Made by a program: the position numbers and the translations under genes. This document shows, one piece after another, positions 50,763-57,920 of a stretch of 64,000 nucleotides of DNA (positions are counted from its first letter, which is position 1; each line of letters opens with the position of its first letter). The DNA is taken from assembly GCF_016613475.2 (NCBI RefSeq), contig NZ_CP071517.1, positions 2,542,001 to 2,606,000 on the forward strand, written 5' to 3'. Below the pieces are notes generated by a model. That model was not told where the DNA came from, ran no database searches, and was given only the letters and a program-made list of their open reading frames with translations. This DNA is from Lysobacter arenosi (GTDB lineage Bacteria; Pseudomonadota; Gammaproteobacteria; Xanthomonadales; Xanthomonadaceae).

Positions 50763-50801
50763 ACTCCACCGAAGAGACATCACCAGGGGAAACCGCACCG
50801 C

Positions 50802-51653
50802 ATGGACAGACTCGCGCCGGATGGGGACAGCGCCGACAGCGCAGCAATCGCGCAGCGGCTGGTCGCGGCACGGCGCCAGGCGGTGGCGCTGCCGGACTAC
50901 CCGGGCGCACTGCCGGCGACGCTCGACCAGGGCTACGCGATCCAGGACCACGCCATCGCGCTGTGGGGACGGCCGGTGGTGGGCTGGAAGGTCGGGCGCA
51001 TTCCCGCGGACTGGGAAGCGCGCCTGGGTGAGGAGCGCCTGGTTGGCCCGATCTTCGAAGGTGCGGTGCAGTCGCCCGCGGACGGTGCAGGCAGCTTTGC
51101 CGTGATCACCGGCGGCTTCGCCGCGGTCGAGGCCGAGTACGTCTTCCGCCTGCGTGCCGACGCGCCCGCCGACAAGACCGCATACAGCGAAGCCGAAGCC
51201 GCGGCGCTGGTCGATGTGCTGTTGATCGGCGTCGAGCTGGCCGGCAGCGCGCTGCCGCTGATCAACGTGCTGGGTCCGGCGATTGTCGTCTCCGACTTCG
51301 GCAACAACACCGGGCTGATCCTCGGCGCCGAAGTGCCGGACTGGCAGGCCGTGGACAGCGCGCAACTGCGCTGCGAAACCTTCATCGACGGTGCCTCGGT
51401 CGGCACCGGCGGCGCCGACTCGATTCCTGGTGGACTGCTTGCCGCGCTCGCGTTCGCGCTTTCGCGTTGCGCCAGTCGCGGTCATCCGCTCAAGGCCGGC
51501 ATGCTGGTCACCACCGGCGCGGCAACGGGTATCCACGACATCCTCGCCGGGCAGGACTCGCGCATCAGCTTCGGCAGCTGGGGCGAACTGACCTGCCGCA
51601 CCACCACCGCTACCGCCACCGGCGAGAACAGCATGATCGAGGGCCGCGCATGA
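50802..51653 (+). CDS. Fumarylacetoacetase/MhpD-family enzyme (2-keto-4-pentenoate hydratase-like) in the TRAP operon
   Basis: 283 residues from the ATG at 50802. The N-terminal lid and 'VVGWKVGRIPADWEARLGEE' resemble MhpD; 'AAVEAEYVFRL' carries the E-x-E metal ligands and 'VLLIGVELAGSALPLINV' the third. 'GSWGELTCRT' is near the C-terminus. MhpD-type enzymes hydrate a 2-keto-4-enoate. Its stop overlaps the start of the TRAP binding protein gene (ATGA), so it is linked to an imported substrate, presumably a pectin-derived keto-sugar acid. The exact reaction is unknown. Confidence 0.85.
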   Translation: MDRLAPDGDSADSAAIAQRLVAARRQAVALPDYPGALPATLDQGYAIQDHAIALWGRPVVGWKVGRIPADWEARLGEERLVGPIFEGAVQSPADGAGSFAVITGGFAAVEAEYVFRLRADAPADKTAYSEAEAAALVDVLLIGVELAGSALPLINVLGPAIVVSDFGNNTGLILGAEVPDWQAVDSAQLRCETFIDGASVGTGGADSIPGGLLAALAFALSRCASRGHPLKAGMLVTTGAATGIHDILAGQDSRISFGSWGELTCRTTTATATGENSMIEGRA

Positions 51654-52654
51654 TCGAAAGACGCCGCTTCCTTGCCGGCATGGCCGCCGCCTGTGGCGCT
51701 TCGGTGCTGCCGGCCCTCGCCCTGGGCAACAACAGCGCCAGCCCTGATGTACGCATCCTCACCGCCACCGACGTCCACGTGAAGGACTACCCGACCGTTG
51801 CCGCCGTGCAGTGGATCGGCAAGCAGCTCGAACAGGAGACCGGCGGCCGCCTGCGTCTGCGCGTGTACCACTCCGGCCAGCTCGGCCGCGAGTCGGAGGC
51901 CATCGACATGGCCCGCTTCGGCGCGATCGACATCACCCGCGTTTATTCCGGAGCGCTCAACAACGCGTTTCCGCTGACCCAGGCGCTGTCGCTGCCGTAT
52001 GTCTTCGACTCGGTGCCGCACCTGCGCGCCGCGCTCGATGGCAAGGTTGGCGCGGCCGTGCTGCAGGGCTTCGAGAAGCGCGACCTGGTCGGCCTGGCGA
52101 TCTACGACTGCGGTGCGCGCTGCTTCTACAACGTGCGCCGCCCGATCCACACGCCGGCCGACATGCACGGCCTCAAGTTCCGCGTGCCGGCCTCGGACAT
52201 CTTCATGCGGATGATCCGCCTGCTCGGCGGCAATCCGACGCCGCTGGCCTACGGCGAAGTGTTCTCGGCATTGCAGACGCACCTGATCGACGGCGCCGAG
52301 AACAACCTGCGCAGCTTCCACTCCAGCCGCCAGTTCGAGGCCGCGCACTACTGGTCGCAGACCGAGCATTCCTATTCGCCCGACGTGCTGCTGATCTCGC
52401 GCCGCAGCCTGGAGTCGCTGTCCAAGCGCGACCAGGCACTGCTGCTCGACATCTCGCGCGCGTCGGTGGCGGTGATGCGCAAGCTGTGGGACGAGTCCGA
52501 AGCCACCGCGCGCCAGGAACTGATCGCCGCCAACGTCCGCATGAACGACTGCGACCTGGGCGCGTTCCGCCAGGCCGTGGCGCCGCTGCTGGCCGACTAC
52601 CACCGCGACCCGGCGATTGAAGCGCTGTACCGCGAAATCCGTTCACTGGCCTGA
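51650..52654 (+). CDS. TRAP transporter solute-binding protein (DctP family), Tat-exported
   Basis: 334 residues. A twin-arginine signal ('IERRRFLAGMAAACGASV') precedes the DctP fold: 'VYHSGQLGRESEAIDMARFG', 'YDCGARCFYNVRRPIHTPAD' and 'GAENNLRSFHSSRQF'. The arginine in 'GLKFRVPASD' is at the place that binds the substrate carboxylate in this family. It should bind an acidic sugar in the periplasm and deliver it to the DctQM permease encoded next. The gene order P-Q-M is standard. Confidence 0.95.
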   Translation: MIERRRFLAGMAAACGASVLPALALGNNSASPDVRILTATDVHVKDYPTVAAVQWIGKQLEQETGGRLRLRVYHSGQLGRESEAIDMARFGAIDITRVYSGALNNAFPLTQALSLPYVFDSVPHLRAALDGKVGAAVLQGFEKRDLVGLAIYDCGARCFYNVRRPIHTPADMHGLKFRVPASDIFMRMIRLLGGNPTPLAYGEVFSALQTHLIDGAENNLRSFHSSRQFEAAHYWSQTEHSYSPDVLLISRRSLESLSKRDQALLLDISRASVAVMRKLWDESEATARQELIAANVRMNDCDLGAFRQAVAPLLADYHRDPAIEALYREIRSLA

Positions 52655-52663
52655 GGCATCACC

Positions 52664-53221
52664 ATGGCAGAAGCTCCCATTGCAATTGCGCCGGACGTTG
52701 ATGCCGAAGACTCGGGCAGCGAAGTCGAGCACGGCCCGCGCACCTGGCTCGATCGCGTTGCCAGCGTCGCCACCGGTGTCGCCGGCGTCGCCCTGGTCGG
52801 CATGGTCGCGGTGCAGGCGCTGCAGGTGTTCGCGCGCTACGTGCTCAACGATTCGCCGGGCTGGACCGAGCCGGTCGCCCTGTTGCTGCTCAACACCGCG
52901 ATGAGCTTCGGCGCGGCTGCAGGCGTGCACCGCGGCTCGCACTTCGGCTTCTTCATCCTCGTCCATTGGGCACCGCCGGCAGTGCGCAAGGTGCTGCTGT
53001 CGATCACGAACCTGGTGATCGCCGGCATCGGTTTCGTGCTGGCACTGTGGGGCGGCGAGCTGCTGCTCGACGGCATCGACATCCCGATGGCGGGCGCGCC
53101 CATGCCGCAGAGCGCGGTCTACGCGCCGATGTCGATCGCCGGTGCGTTGATGGTCCTGTTTGCCCTGCAGCGCCTGGTCGCGGTCGTCACCGCGCCCGCT
53201 GCTTCGATGCGGAGTAAATGA
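52664..53221 (+). CDS. TRAP transporter small permease (DctQ family)
   Basis: 185 residues with four predicted helices after a cytoplasmic N-terminus of about 30 acidic residues. 'VFARYVLNDSPGWTEPVALLLL' is the DctQ hallmark, and 'GVHRGSHFGFFILVHWAPPA' follows. It works with the large permease for sodium-coupled uptake. Its stop overlaps the start of the large permease gene. Confidence 0.94.
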   Translation: MAEAPIAIAPDVDAEDSGSEVEHGPRTWLDRVASVATGVAGVALVGMVAVQALQVFARYVLNDSPGWTEPVALLLLNTAMSFGAAAGVHRGSHFGFFILVHWAPPAVRKVLLSITNLVIAGIGFVLALWGGELLLDGIDIPMAGAPMPQSAVYAPMSIAGALMVLFALQRLVAVVTAPAASMRSK

Positions 53222-54501
53222 TGGAAGTCACCGTCCTGTTCGTCGTGTTCGGCGTGCTGCTCATCATTGGCGTGCCGGTGGCCTTCTCGCTTGCCTCCGC
53301 CGCGCTGGCGACGCTGCTCTACATCGGCCTGCCGCCGATCGTGATGGTGCAGCAGACCGCCGCCGGTGCCGGCTCGGCCTCGCTGATCGCCATTCCGCTC
53401 TTCATCTTCGCCGGCGAGATCATGCTGCGCGGCGGAATTTCCGAGCGCCTGATCGGCCTGGCGTCGTCGCTGGTCGGCCACCTGCGTGGCGGCCTGGGCC
53501 AAGTCAGCGTGCTGTCGTCGCTGTTCTTCGGCGGCGTGTCGGGCTCGGCCATCGCCGACGTGTCGGCCATTGGCAGCGCGATGATTCCGCAGATGGTGCG
53601 CCGCGGCTTCGACCGCGACTTCGCCGTCAACGTCACCATGACCGCGGCGATGGTCGCGTTGCTGGTGCCGCCCTCGCATAACCTGATCCTGTACTCGGCC
53701 TCGGCCGGCGGCAGCATCTCCATCGCCGACCTGTTCGCCGCGGGCATCCTGCCGGCATTGTTGATGACGGCCACGCTGATGGTGACCTGCTGGATCATCG
53801 CCCGCCGCCGCGGTTACGCCATCGAGGCGTTCCCCGGTTTCGGCGTGGTGCTGCGGCGCCTGGTCGCCGCGGCGCCGGGCCTGCTGCTGGTCGCGCTGAT
53901 CTTCGTCGGAATCCGCGCCGGCATCTTCACTGCGGTGGAGAGCGCGGCGATCGCCGTGGTCTACGCCCTGCTGGTGACGGCGCTGGTCTATCGCAATCTC
54001 AACTGGCGCGATTTCCTCGAGACCGTCACCGGCGCGGCGCGCACCACCGGCATGATCCTGTTCGTGATCGCCTCGGCGGCTTCGTTCGGCTGGCTGCTCG
54101 CCTACCTGCAGGTTCCGTCGGCCGCAGTCGACGGGCTGACCAGCATAACCACCGACAAGAACCTGCTGCTGTTGCTGATGATCCTGATCCTGCTGGTGCT
54201 GGGCACCTTCATGGACCTGGCGCCGATGATCATCATCTGCACGCCGATCTTCCTGCCGCTGGCCAAGGCCATTGGCGTCGACCCGGTGCATTTCGGCGTG
54301 ATCCTGATCCTCAAGGGCGGCATCAGCCTGATCTCGCCGCCGCTGGGTTCGGTGCTGTTCGTCGGTACCGCGATTGGCAAGATAAGCATCGGCGACACCC
54401 TGAAGACGATCTGGCCGTTCTGGCTGGCAGCCTTCGCGGTGCTGCTGGTGGTGACCTTCGTTCCGCAGCTGTCGCTGTGGCTGCCGGCGATGATGAAGTG
54501 A
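53218..54501 (+). CDS. TRAP transporter large permease (DctM family)
   Basis: 427 residues, hydrophobic throughout, with about twelve helices. 'LIAIPLFIFAGEIMLRGGIS' and 'GGVSGSAIADVSAIGSAMIPQM' are DctM signatures, and 'DLAPMIIICTPIFLPLAK' lies in the second half. It forms the transport channel. The start is ATG at 53218 (overlapping the dctQ stop) or the next codon ATG at 53221. It ends the FAH-TRAP operon. Confidence 0.96.
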   Translation: MMEVTVLFVVFGVLLIIGVPVAFSLASAALATLLYIGLPPIVMVQQTAAGAGSASLIAIPLFIFAGEIMLRGGISERLIGLASSLVGHLRGGLGQVSVLSSLFFGGVSGSAIADVSAIGSAMIPQMVRRGFDRDFAVNVTMTAAMVALLVPPSHNLILYSASAGGSISIADLFAAGILPALLMTATLMVTCWIIARRRGYAIEAFPGFGVVLRRLVAAAPGLLLVALIFVGIRAGIFTAVESAAIAVVYALLVTALVYRNLNWRDFLETVTGAARTTGMILFVIASAASFGWLLAYLQVPSAAVDGLTSITTDKNLLLLLMILILLVLGTFMDLAPMIIICTPIFLPLAKAIGVDPVHFGVILILKGGISLISPPLGSVLFVGTAIGKISIGDTLKTIWPFWLAAFAVLLVVTFVPQLSLWLPAMMK

Positions 54502-54581
54502 GGCAAGGGCCTGGCCTCGTCCCCGGCAACCGCCGCTGCTGTGCCCGCCCCGGCTAGAATGGGCCAACCCACGGGCTGCCC

Positions 54582-55679
54582 ATGACCGACACCACTTCCC
54601 GACCCCGCCGCCGCGTCCGCACCACCACGGCCTCCGCCACGGCGGCGCCGTCGGATCCGGTGACGCTGGCGGGCAAGGCGACGATCAACGACATCGCCCG
54701 CCTCACCGGCGTGTCGAAGAAGACCGTGTCGCGGGTGATCAACGATTCGCCGCTGGTGCATCCGGAGACCCGCGAGAAGGTCCTGGCGCTGATGAAGCAG
54801 CTGGGCTACTCGCCCGACCCGCAGGCGCGCGGCCTGGCGTTCCGGCGCTCGTTCCTGATCGGCCTGGTCTACGACAACCCGACCGCGCAGTTCATCGTCA
54901 ACATGCAGTACGGCGCACTGGATGCGTTGCGCGACTCCGGCTACGAGCTGGTCGTGCATCCGTGCGACAGCTCGAAAGAGGACTACATCGACGGCGTGCG
55001 CCGTTTCGCCCAGCAGCAGAAGCTGCATGGCGTGATCCTGATCCCGCGCGTGTCCGAGGACGAGCAGCTGGCGACGGCCTTGCGCGAAATCGGCGTGCGT
55101 TACGTGCGCATCGCCTCGATCCCGCTCGACCAGGCCAGCAACATGGTGGTCACCCACGACCGCCGCGCCGGCACGGAAGCGGCCAATTACCTGGAATCGC
55201 TGGGCCATCGCACGCTCGGCCTGATCACCGGCCCGCGCCGTTACCGTTCCACCATCGAGCGCGGCGGCGGGTTCCTTGCGGGCCTGGCCGAGCGCGGCAT
55301 CGAGCTGCCGCCGGACTACATGTTCGAAGGCGGTTACACCTTCGAATCCGGTGTCGCCGGCGCCGAGTACCTGCTGGCGAAGTCGCCGCGGCCGACCGCG
55401 ATCTTCGCCTGCAACGACGAAATGGCCGCTGGCGTGTACAAGGCGGCGATGCGTCGCGGCCTGTCGATCCCCGGCGACCTGTCGGTGGTCGGCTACGACG
55501 ACAGTCCGCTGGCCTCGCAGCTGTGGCCGGCGCTGACCACGATCCACTCGCCGATCCGCGACCTCGGCCGCCAGGCGGCGCAGATGCTGCTGGCCAACGA
55601 GGCCGCCGCACCGGCGGTGCCGCGGACGGTGACGCCGCAGCTGGTCGTGCGCGATTCGAGCCAGCGTCCCAAGGCCTGA
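54582..55679 (+). CDS. LacI-family transcriptional regulator of the pectin locus (inferred)
   Basis: 365 residues. After a disordered Thr/Arg/Ala-rich N-terminus of about 30 residues comes the LacI helix-turn-helix, 'TINDIARLTGVSKKTVSRVI' (about residues 34-53), and the hinge 'SPDPQARGLAFRRS'. The periplasmic-binding-like effector domain follows, with 'GVILIPRVSEDEQL' and 'FACNDEMAAGVYKAAMRRG'. It lies between the TRAP operon and kduI on the same strand. The likely ligand is a pectin breakdown intermediate such as KDG, and the likely sites are the TGACACCG motifs. No such motif was seen before its own gene. Confidence 0.92.
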   Translation: MTDTTSRPRRRVRTTTASATAAPSDPVTLAGKATINDIARLTGVSKKTVSRVINDSPLVHPETREKVLALMKQLGYSPDPQARGLAFRRSFLIGLVYDNPTAQFIVNMQYGALDALRDSGYELVVHPCDSSKEDYIDGVRRFAQQQKLHGVILIPRVSEDEQLATALREIGVRYVRIASIPLDQASNMVVTHDRRAGTEAANYLESLGHRTLGLITGPRRYRSTIERGGGFLAGLAERGIELPPDYMFEGGYTFESGVAGAEYLLAKSPRPTAIFACNDEMAAGVYKAAMRRGLSIPGDLSVVGYDDSPLASQLWPALTTIHSPIRDLGRQAAQMLLANEAAAPAVPRTVTPQLVVRDSSQRPKA

Positions 55680-55730
55680 GCCACCCCTTTCTGCTTCCCA
55701 GATGTTTGCGCGGCCATCGATGGCGCGCTT

Positions 55731-55761
55731 TTGACACCGGTTACCAAAACCCCGTTATCAT
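55731..55761 (+). promoter_or_regulatory. kduI promoter with overlapping LacI-type operator
   Basis: A consensus -35 TTGACA (55731-55736) and a -10 at TTATCA/TATCAT (55755-55761) are 18-19 bases apart. The operator-like TGACACCGGTTACCA (55732-55746) covers the -35 and part of the spacer, so a bound repressor would block RNA polymerase. It lies about 75-105 bases before the kduI ATG. Confidence 0.65.
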
Positions 55762-55836
55762 CGTCCCATCATCCCGCCGCGCGCCTTGCTGGCACCCGGC
55801 ACACGTACTGCAATACCAGGCACGCCCGGAGGCCCG

Positions 55837-56682
55837 ATGTTCCGCAAGACCTACCACGCCACCCACCCCGACATGATGGATGGGGCCAGCAACGACCAGC
55901 TGCGCGAGCGCTACCTGATCCAGGACCTGTTCGTCGCCGGCCAGGTCGTCCTCAACTACTCGCACAACGAGCGCTTCGTGATCGGCGGCGCCGCCCCGAC
56001 CACGGCACCGGTCGCGCTGCCCGCGCAGACCGAGCCGGCCTCGGCCGCCGGCCAGCCGTTCCTGCAGCGTCGCGAACTCGGCGTGGTCAACGTCGGCGGC
56101 GGCACCGGCACGGTCACCGTCGACGGCACCGCCTACACGCTCGAGCCCAAGGACGGCCTGTACGTGCCGATGGGCAGCGACAAGGTCGAGTTCGCGTCGA
56201 ATGACGCCGCCAATCCGGCCAAGTTCTATCTCGCATCGACGCCGGCGCACACGCGCTTCGAGGTCAAGCACATCTCGATCTCGCAGGCCGTGCCGCTCGA
56301 GCGCGGTTCGCTGGAGACCTCCAACGAGCGCACGATCTACCAGTACATCGTCCCGGCCACGTGCAAGTCATGCCAGCTGCTGCTCGGCCTGACCATCCTC
56401 AAGACCGGCAGCGTCTGGAACACCATGCCGCCGCACCTGCACGACCGCCGCTCGGAGGTCTATTTCTACTTCGACCTGGGCAGCGAGCGCGTCATGCACT
56501 TCATGGGCGAGCCGGCCGACATGCGCCACATCGTCATCGCCAACGACGAGGCCGTGGTGTCGCCGCCGTGGTCGATCCACATGGGCTCGGGCACGAAGAA
56601 CTACTGCTTCATCTGGGCGATGGGTGGCGAGAACCTCGACTACACCGACATGAACCAGCTCGACATCTGCCAGCTGAAGTAA
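55837..56682 (+). CDS. kduI: 5-keto-4-deoxyuronate isomerase (4-deoxy-L-threo-5-hexosulose-uronate ketol-isomerase)
   Basis: 281 residues from the ATG at 55837. The cupin zinc ligands are in '[16 protein letters not shown]' (two His and one Glu) and '[16 protein letters not shown]' (the last His). '[19 protein letters not shown]' is the KduI N-terminal signature. It isomerises the open form of unsaturated galacturonate to 2,5-diketo-3-deoxygluconate in the cytoplasm. It is followed after 8 bases by kduD, which uses the product. Confidence 0.97.
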   Translation: MFRKTYHATHPDMMDGASNDQLRERYLIQDLFVAGQVVLNYSHNERFVIGGAAPTTAPVALPAQTEPASAAGQPFLQRRELGVVNVGGGTGTVTVDGTAYTLEPKDGLYVPMGSDKVEFASNDAANPAKFYLASTPAHTRFEVKHISISQAVPLERGSLETSNERTIYQYIVPATCKSCQLLLGLTILKTGSVWNTMPPHLHDRRSEVYFYFDLGSERVMHFMGEPADMRHIVIANDEAVVSPPWSIHMGSGTKNYCFIWAMGGENLDYTDMNQLDICQLK

Positions 56683-56690
56683 GGGGACGC

Positions 56691-57449
56691 ATGGGCACGG
56701 AAATCTTCAACCTGCAGGGCAAGGTCGCCGTCGTCACCGGTGCCAACACCGGCCTGGGCCAGGGCATCGCCCTGGCGCTGGCGCAGGCCGGCGCCGACAT
56801 CGCCGCGGCCGGCACGTCGGCCCCGACAGAGACGGCCGAGAAGGTGCGTGCCCTTGGCCGCCGCTTCATCGCGATCGAAGCCAACCTGTCGAGCCTGGAG
56901 CCGGTCGATCGCATCGTCGGCGAGACCCTCGACGGTCTCGGCGGCCTCGACATCCTGGTCAACAACGCCGGCATGATCCGCCGCGCCGATGCGGTCGATT
57001 TCAGCGAGCAGGACTGGGACGACGTGATGAACGTCAACCTCAAGTCGGCGTTCTTCCTTGCCCAGGCCGCCGGCCGGCACATGATCGGCCAGGGCAGCGG
57101 CAAGATCATCAACATCGCGTCGATGCTGTCGTTCCAGGGCGGCATCCGCGTGCCGTCGTATGCCGCCAGCAAGAGCGGCATCGCCGGCATCACCCGACTG
57201 CTCGCCAATGAGTGGGCCAGCAAGGGCCTGAACGTCAACGCGATCGCGCCGGGCTACATGGTCACCAACAACACCGCGCAGCTGCGTGCCGACGAGGACC
57301 GCAATGCGCAGATCCTCGGCCGCATTCCGGCCGGGCGCTGGGGTGAACCGTCGGACCTGGGCGGCGCGGCGGTGTTCCTGGCCTCGCGTGCTTCGGACTA
57401 CGTCAATGGCGCGATCATCCCCGTCGACGGCGGCTGGCTGGCGCGCTGA
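56691..57449 (+). CDS. kduD: 2-deoxy-D-gluconate 3-dehydrogenase / 2,5-diketo-3-deoxygluconate reductase
   Basis: 252 residues of the short-chain dehydrogenase family. The cofactor motif is 'VTGANTGLGQGIALALAQAG', 'ILVNNAGMIRR' follows, and the catalytic Ser-Tyr-Lys is in 'INIASMLSFQGGIRVPSYAA' and 'SKSG'. It reduces 2,5-diketo-3-deoxygluconate to KDG, which KdgK then phosphorylates. It is the second gene of the kduI operon. Confidence 0.95.
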   Translation: MGTEIFNLQGKVAVVTGANTGLGQGIALALAQAGADIAAAGTSAPTETAEKVRALGRRFIAIEANLSSLEPVDRIVGETLDGLGGLDILVNNAGMIRRADAVDFSEQDWDDVMNVNLKSAFFLAQAAGRHMIGQGSGKIINIASMLSFQGGIRVPSYAASKSGIAGITRLLANEWASKGLNVNAIAPGYMVTNNTAQLRADEDRNAQILGRIPAGRWGEPSDLGGAAVFLASRASDYVNGAIIPVDGGWLAR

Positions 57450-57471
57450 TCGAAACGGGCAGGAGGCGACG

Positions 57472-57903
57472 ATGCGTGCACACCCTTTCATCGTGACCAC
57501 GGTCGTCGCCGCCCTCGCCTGCGGCGCCGTCATCGCCGGCGAGCCGCGCCGCGACTCCTACGTCGAGCAGGCGCGCGACATCGCGGTGCAGCAGCCCGGC
57601 CCGCACGAGGGCGAGGGCACGACCACGGCCTATCCGTTCTTCGCCGACGCGGCCGACTTCGACCTGGTCTTCCGCCAGCGCGCCCTGCACCCGGGCGCGA
57701 CCATCGGCGAGCACCGCAACGACAAGGACGAGATCTACTACGTCCTGTCCGGCCGCGGCGAGCTGCTGCTCGACGGCAAGCGGCGCGACGTCGGGCCCGG
57801 TGACGCTATCCTCACCCGCAACGGCAGCACGCATGCGCTGTTCCAACGCGGCAACGAGGATCTGGTGATCATCGTCGCGTACCGCAAGCAGACGAAGCCA
57901 TAG
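57472..57903 (+). CDS. Exported cupin-domain protein ending the kduI operon
   Basis: 143 residues from the ATG at 57472, with a signal peptide ('FIVTTVVAALACGAVIAG'). The cupin motifs are 'GATIGEHRNDKDEIYYVLSG' and 'VGPGDAILTRNGSTHALFQR'. The first motif has Asn where a second metal-binding His is usual (H-x-N instead of H-x-H). KdgF, a cupin that opens unsaturated galacturonate rings to feed KduI, is normally cytoplasmic and shorter. This could be a periplasmic relative of KdgF or a different sugar-binding cupin. It starts 22 bases after kduD. Confidence 0.82.
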   Translation: MRAHPFIVTTVVAALACGAVIAGEPRRDSYVEQARDIAVQQPGPHEGEGTTTAYPFFADAADFDLVFRQRALHPGATIGEHRNDKDEIYYVLSGRGELLLDGKRRDVGPGDAILTRNGSTHALFQRGNEDLVIIVAYRKQTKP

Positions 57904-57920
57904 CCGGCATCGCGCACGGC

